DNA of 6,121 nt from Zoogloeaceae bacterium (GTDB lineage Bacteria; Pseudomonadota; Gammaproteobacteria; Burkholderiales; Rhodocyclaceae), in assembly GCA_031259605.1 (NCBI GenBank), contig JAIRLE010000125.1, positions 1 to 6,121 on the forward strand, read 5' to 3'. The notes beneath the pieces were generated by a model, which was given only the letters and a program-made list of their open reading frames with translations, did not search any database and was not told the DNA's origin. The first letter of the stretch is position 1, and every line of letters starts with the position of its first letter. This document shows positions 5,471-6,121 of this stretch, one piece after another. The position numbers and the translations under genes were made by a program.

Positions 5471-6121
5471 TCATGCCGAAACTCAACAACATCACCACGA
5501 TCGAAGCCATGCTGGAAGTCGTCACCGGCTTGCGGATCGGCGCGGGCGATTCGGAAATACACATCGGCGGCGTGGACAACACCGTCATCAAACATCCGCT
5601 CACCGGCTCGCCTTATATTCCCGGCTCCAGCCTCAAGGGCAAGATGCGCAGCCTGCTGGAATGGCGCAGCGGCGCGGTGAAGGAAGCCCCGCTCGGCGCG
5701 AAGGATCTCGAAAAGGCGGAAACCGCGCAAAAGCCGGAAATCGAACGCATCCTCCAGCTTTTCGGCATCGGCGGCGATGCCAGGGATGCCGATGCCCTGA
5801 TCAAGAAGCTTGGCCCCACGCGCCTTGCCTTCTGGGATTGTCCTCTGGAAAAGGATTGGGAAGACGACATCCGCGGCAGCAATCAATTGCTGGTCGAAGT
5901 GAAGAGCGAAAATCTCATCAACCGCATCAGCGGCGTGGCCGAACATCCGCGCAATACCGAGCGCGTTCCCGCCGGAGCGAAATTCGTCTTTCGGCTTTCC
6001 CTGAAAGAACTGAAGGGCGATGATGAAAGTTTGCTGGATACCGTATTGCAGGGTATGAAACTCATCGAGCACGACAGCCTGGGCGGCTCCGGTTCACGCG
6101 GCTACGGCAAGGTGAAATTTG
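5467..6121 (+). CDS. csm3: Csm3, type III-A backbone RNase, 3'-truncated by window edge
   Basis: 218 codons are visible and the frame is still open at the window end. Csm3 (Cas7 family) forms the repeated backbone along the crRNA and cuts target RNA every six bases. Residues 20-27 (TGLRIGAG) start the RRM-like fold. GGVDN (34-38) contains Asp37, which lines up with the catalytic Asp33 of Streptococcus thermophilus Csm3, so target RNA cleavage should be intact. PGSSLKGKMRS (52-62) is the signature loop. ENLINRISG with PRNTERVPAG (about 148-170) and the Gly-rich loop GGSGSRGYG (206-214) are also classic. His43 stands where most members have Asp (VIKDP becomes VIKHP), a small variation. Family members often end soon after the Gly-rich loop, so little is probably missing. 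csm4 and csm5 would be expected downstream. The gene is translationally coupled to csm2 through ATGA. Confidence 0.96.
   Translation, partial: MIMPKLNNITTIEAMLEVVTGLRIGAGDSEIHIGGVDNTVIKHPLTGSPYIPGSSLKGKMRSLLEWRSGAVKEAPLGAKDLEKAETAQKPEIERILQLFGIGGDARDADALIKKLGPTRLAFWDCPLEKDWEDDIRGSNQLLVEVKSENLINRISGVAEHPRNTERVPAGAKFVFRLSLKELKGDDESLLDTVLQGMKLIEHDSLGGSGSRGYGKVKF

Noticed and set aside
5449..6072. 207-codon open frame on the - strand opposite csm3
   Set aside because: It is a shadow of csm3, whose motifs (catalytic Asp, GGSGSRGYG) are clear on the + strand.

Overview
The window is part of a type III-A (Csm) CRISPR-Cas operon, read entirely on the + strand, with both ends cut inside genes. The DNA is G+C-rich, with G/C-heavy third codon positions. 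The protein styles (an NE0113-family CARF protein beside cas1/cas2, and a proteobacterial-type Csm1) suggest a proteobacterium, probably a betaproteobacterium related to Nitrosomonas or the Rhodocyclales. That placement is an impression from family resemblance, not a database result.

Layout: (1) 1-615, the C-terminal part of a divergent Cas1-like protein; (2) 606-1016, cas2, overlapping the previous gene by 10 bases; (3) 1051-2160, a CARF-domain protein of the NE0113 family (often called ring nuclease Csm6), whose C-terminal third looks like a winged helix rather than a HEPN RNase; (4) 2161-2362, a 202-base non-coding gap with two overlapping perfect palindromes followed by T-runs, and a 22-codon reading frame just before cas10; (5) 2363-5002, cas10/csm1; (6) 5012-5470, csm2; (7) 5467-6121, csm3, running off the right end and joined to csm2 by an ATGA overlap. 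No CRISPR repeats, tRNA, rRNA or insertion sequence are visible. The array, csm4, csm5 and the rest of cas1 must lie outside.

How the parts work together (family knowledge): Csm2 and Csm3 build the crRNA-guided backbone and Csm3 cuts target RNA. Cas10 senses target RNA and makes cyclic oligoadenylate with its GGDD palm. The CARF protein binds, and perhaps degrades, that messenger. Cas1-Cas2 would insert new spacers.

Points that depart from the textbook system are: a Cas1-like protein with no recognisable Glu-His-Asp triad in the visible part; a Cas10 whose HD domain has Ala where the last metal-binding Asp normally sits and whose zinc ribbon keeps only one CxxC; and a CARF plus winged-helix-like protein directly followed by a strong palindrome upstream of cas10. 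The last point suggests, as inference, a second-messenger-responsive regulator and its operator.
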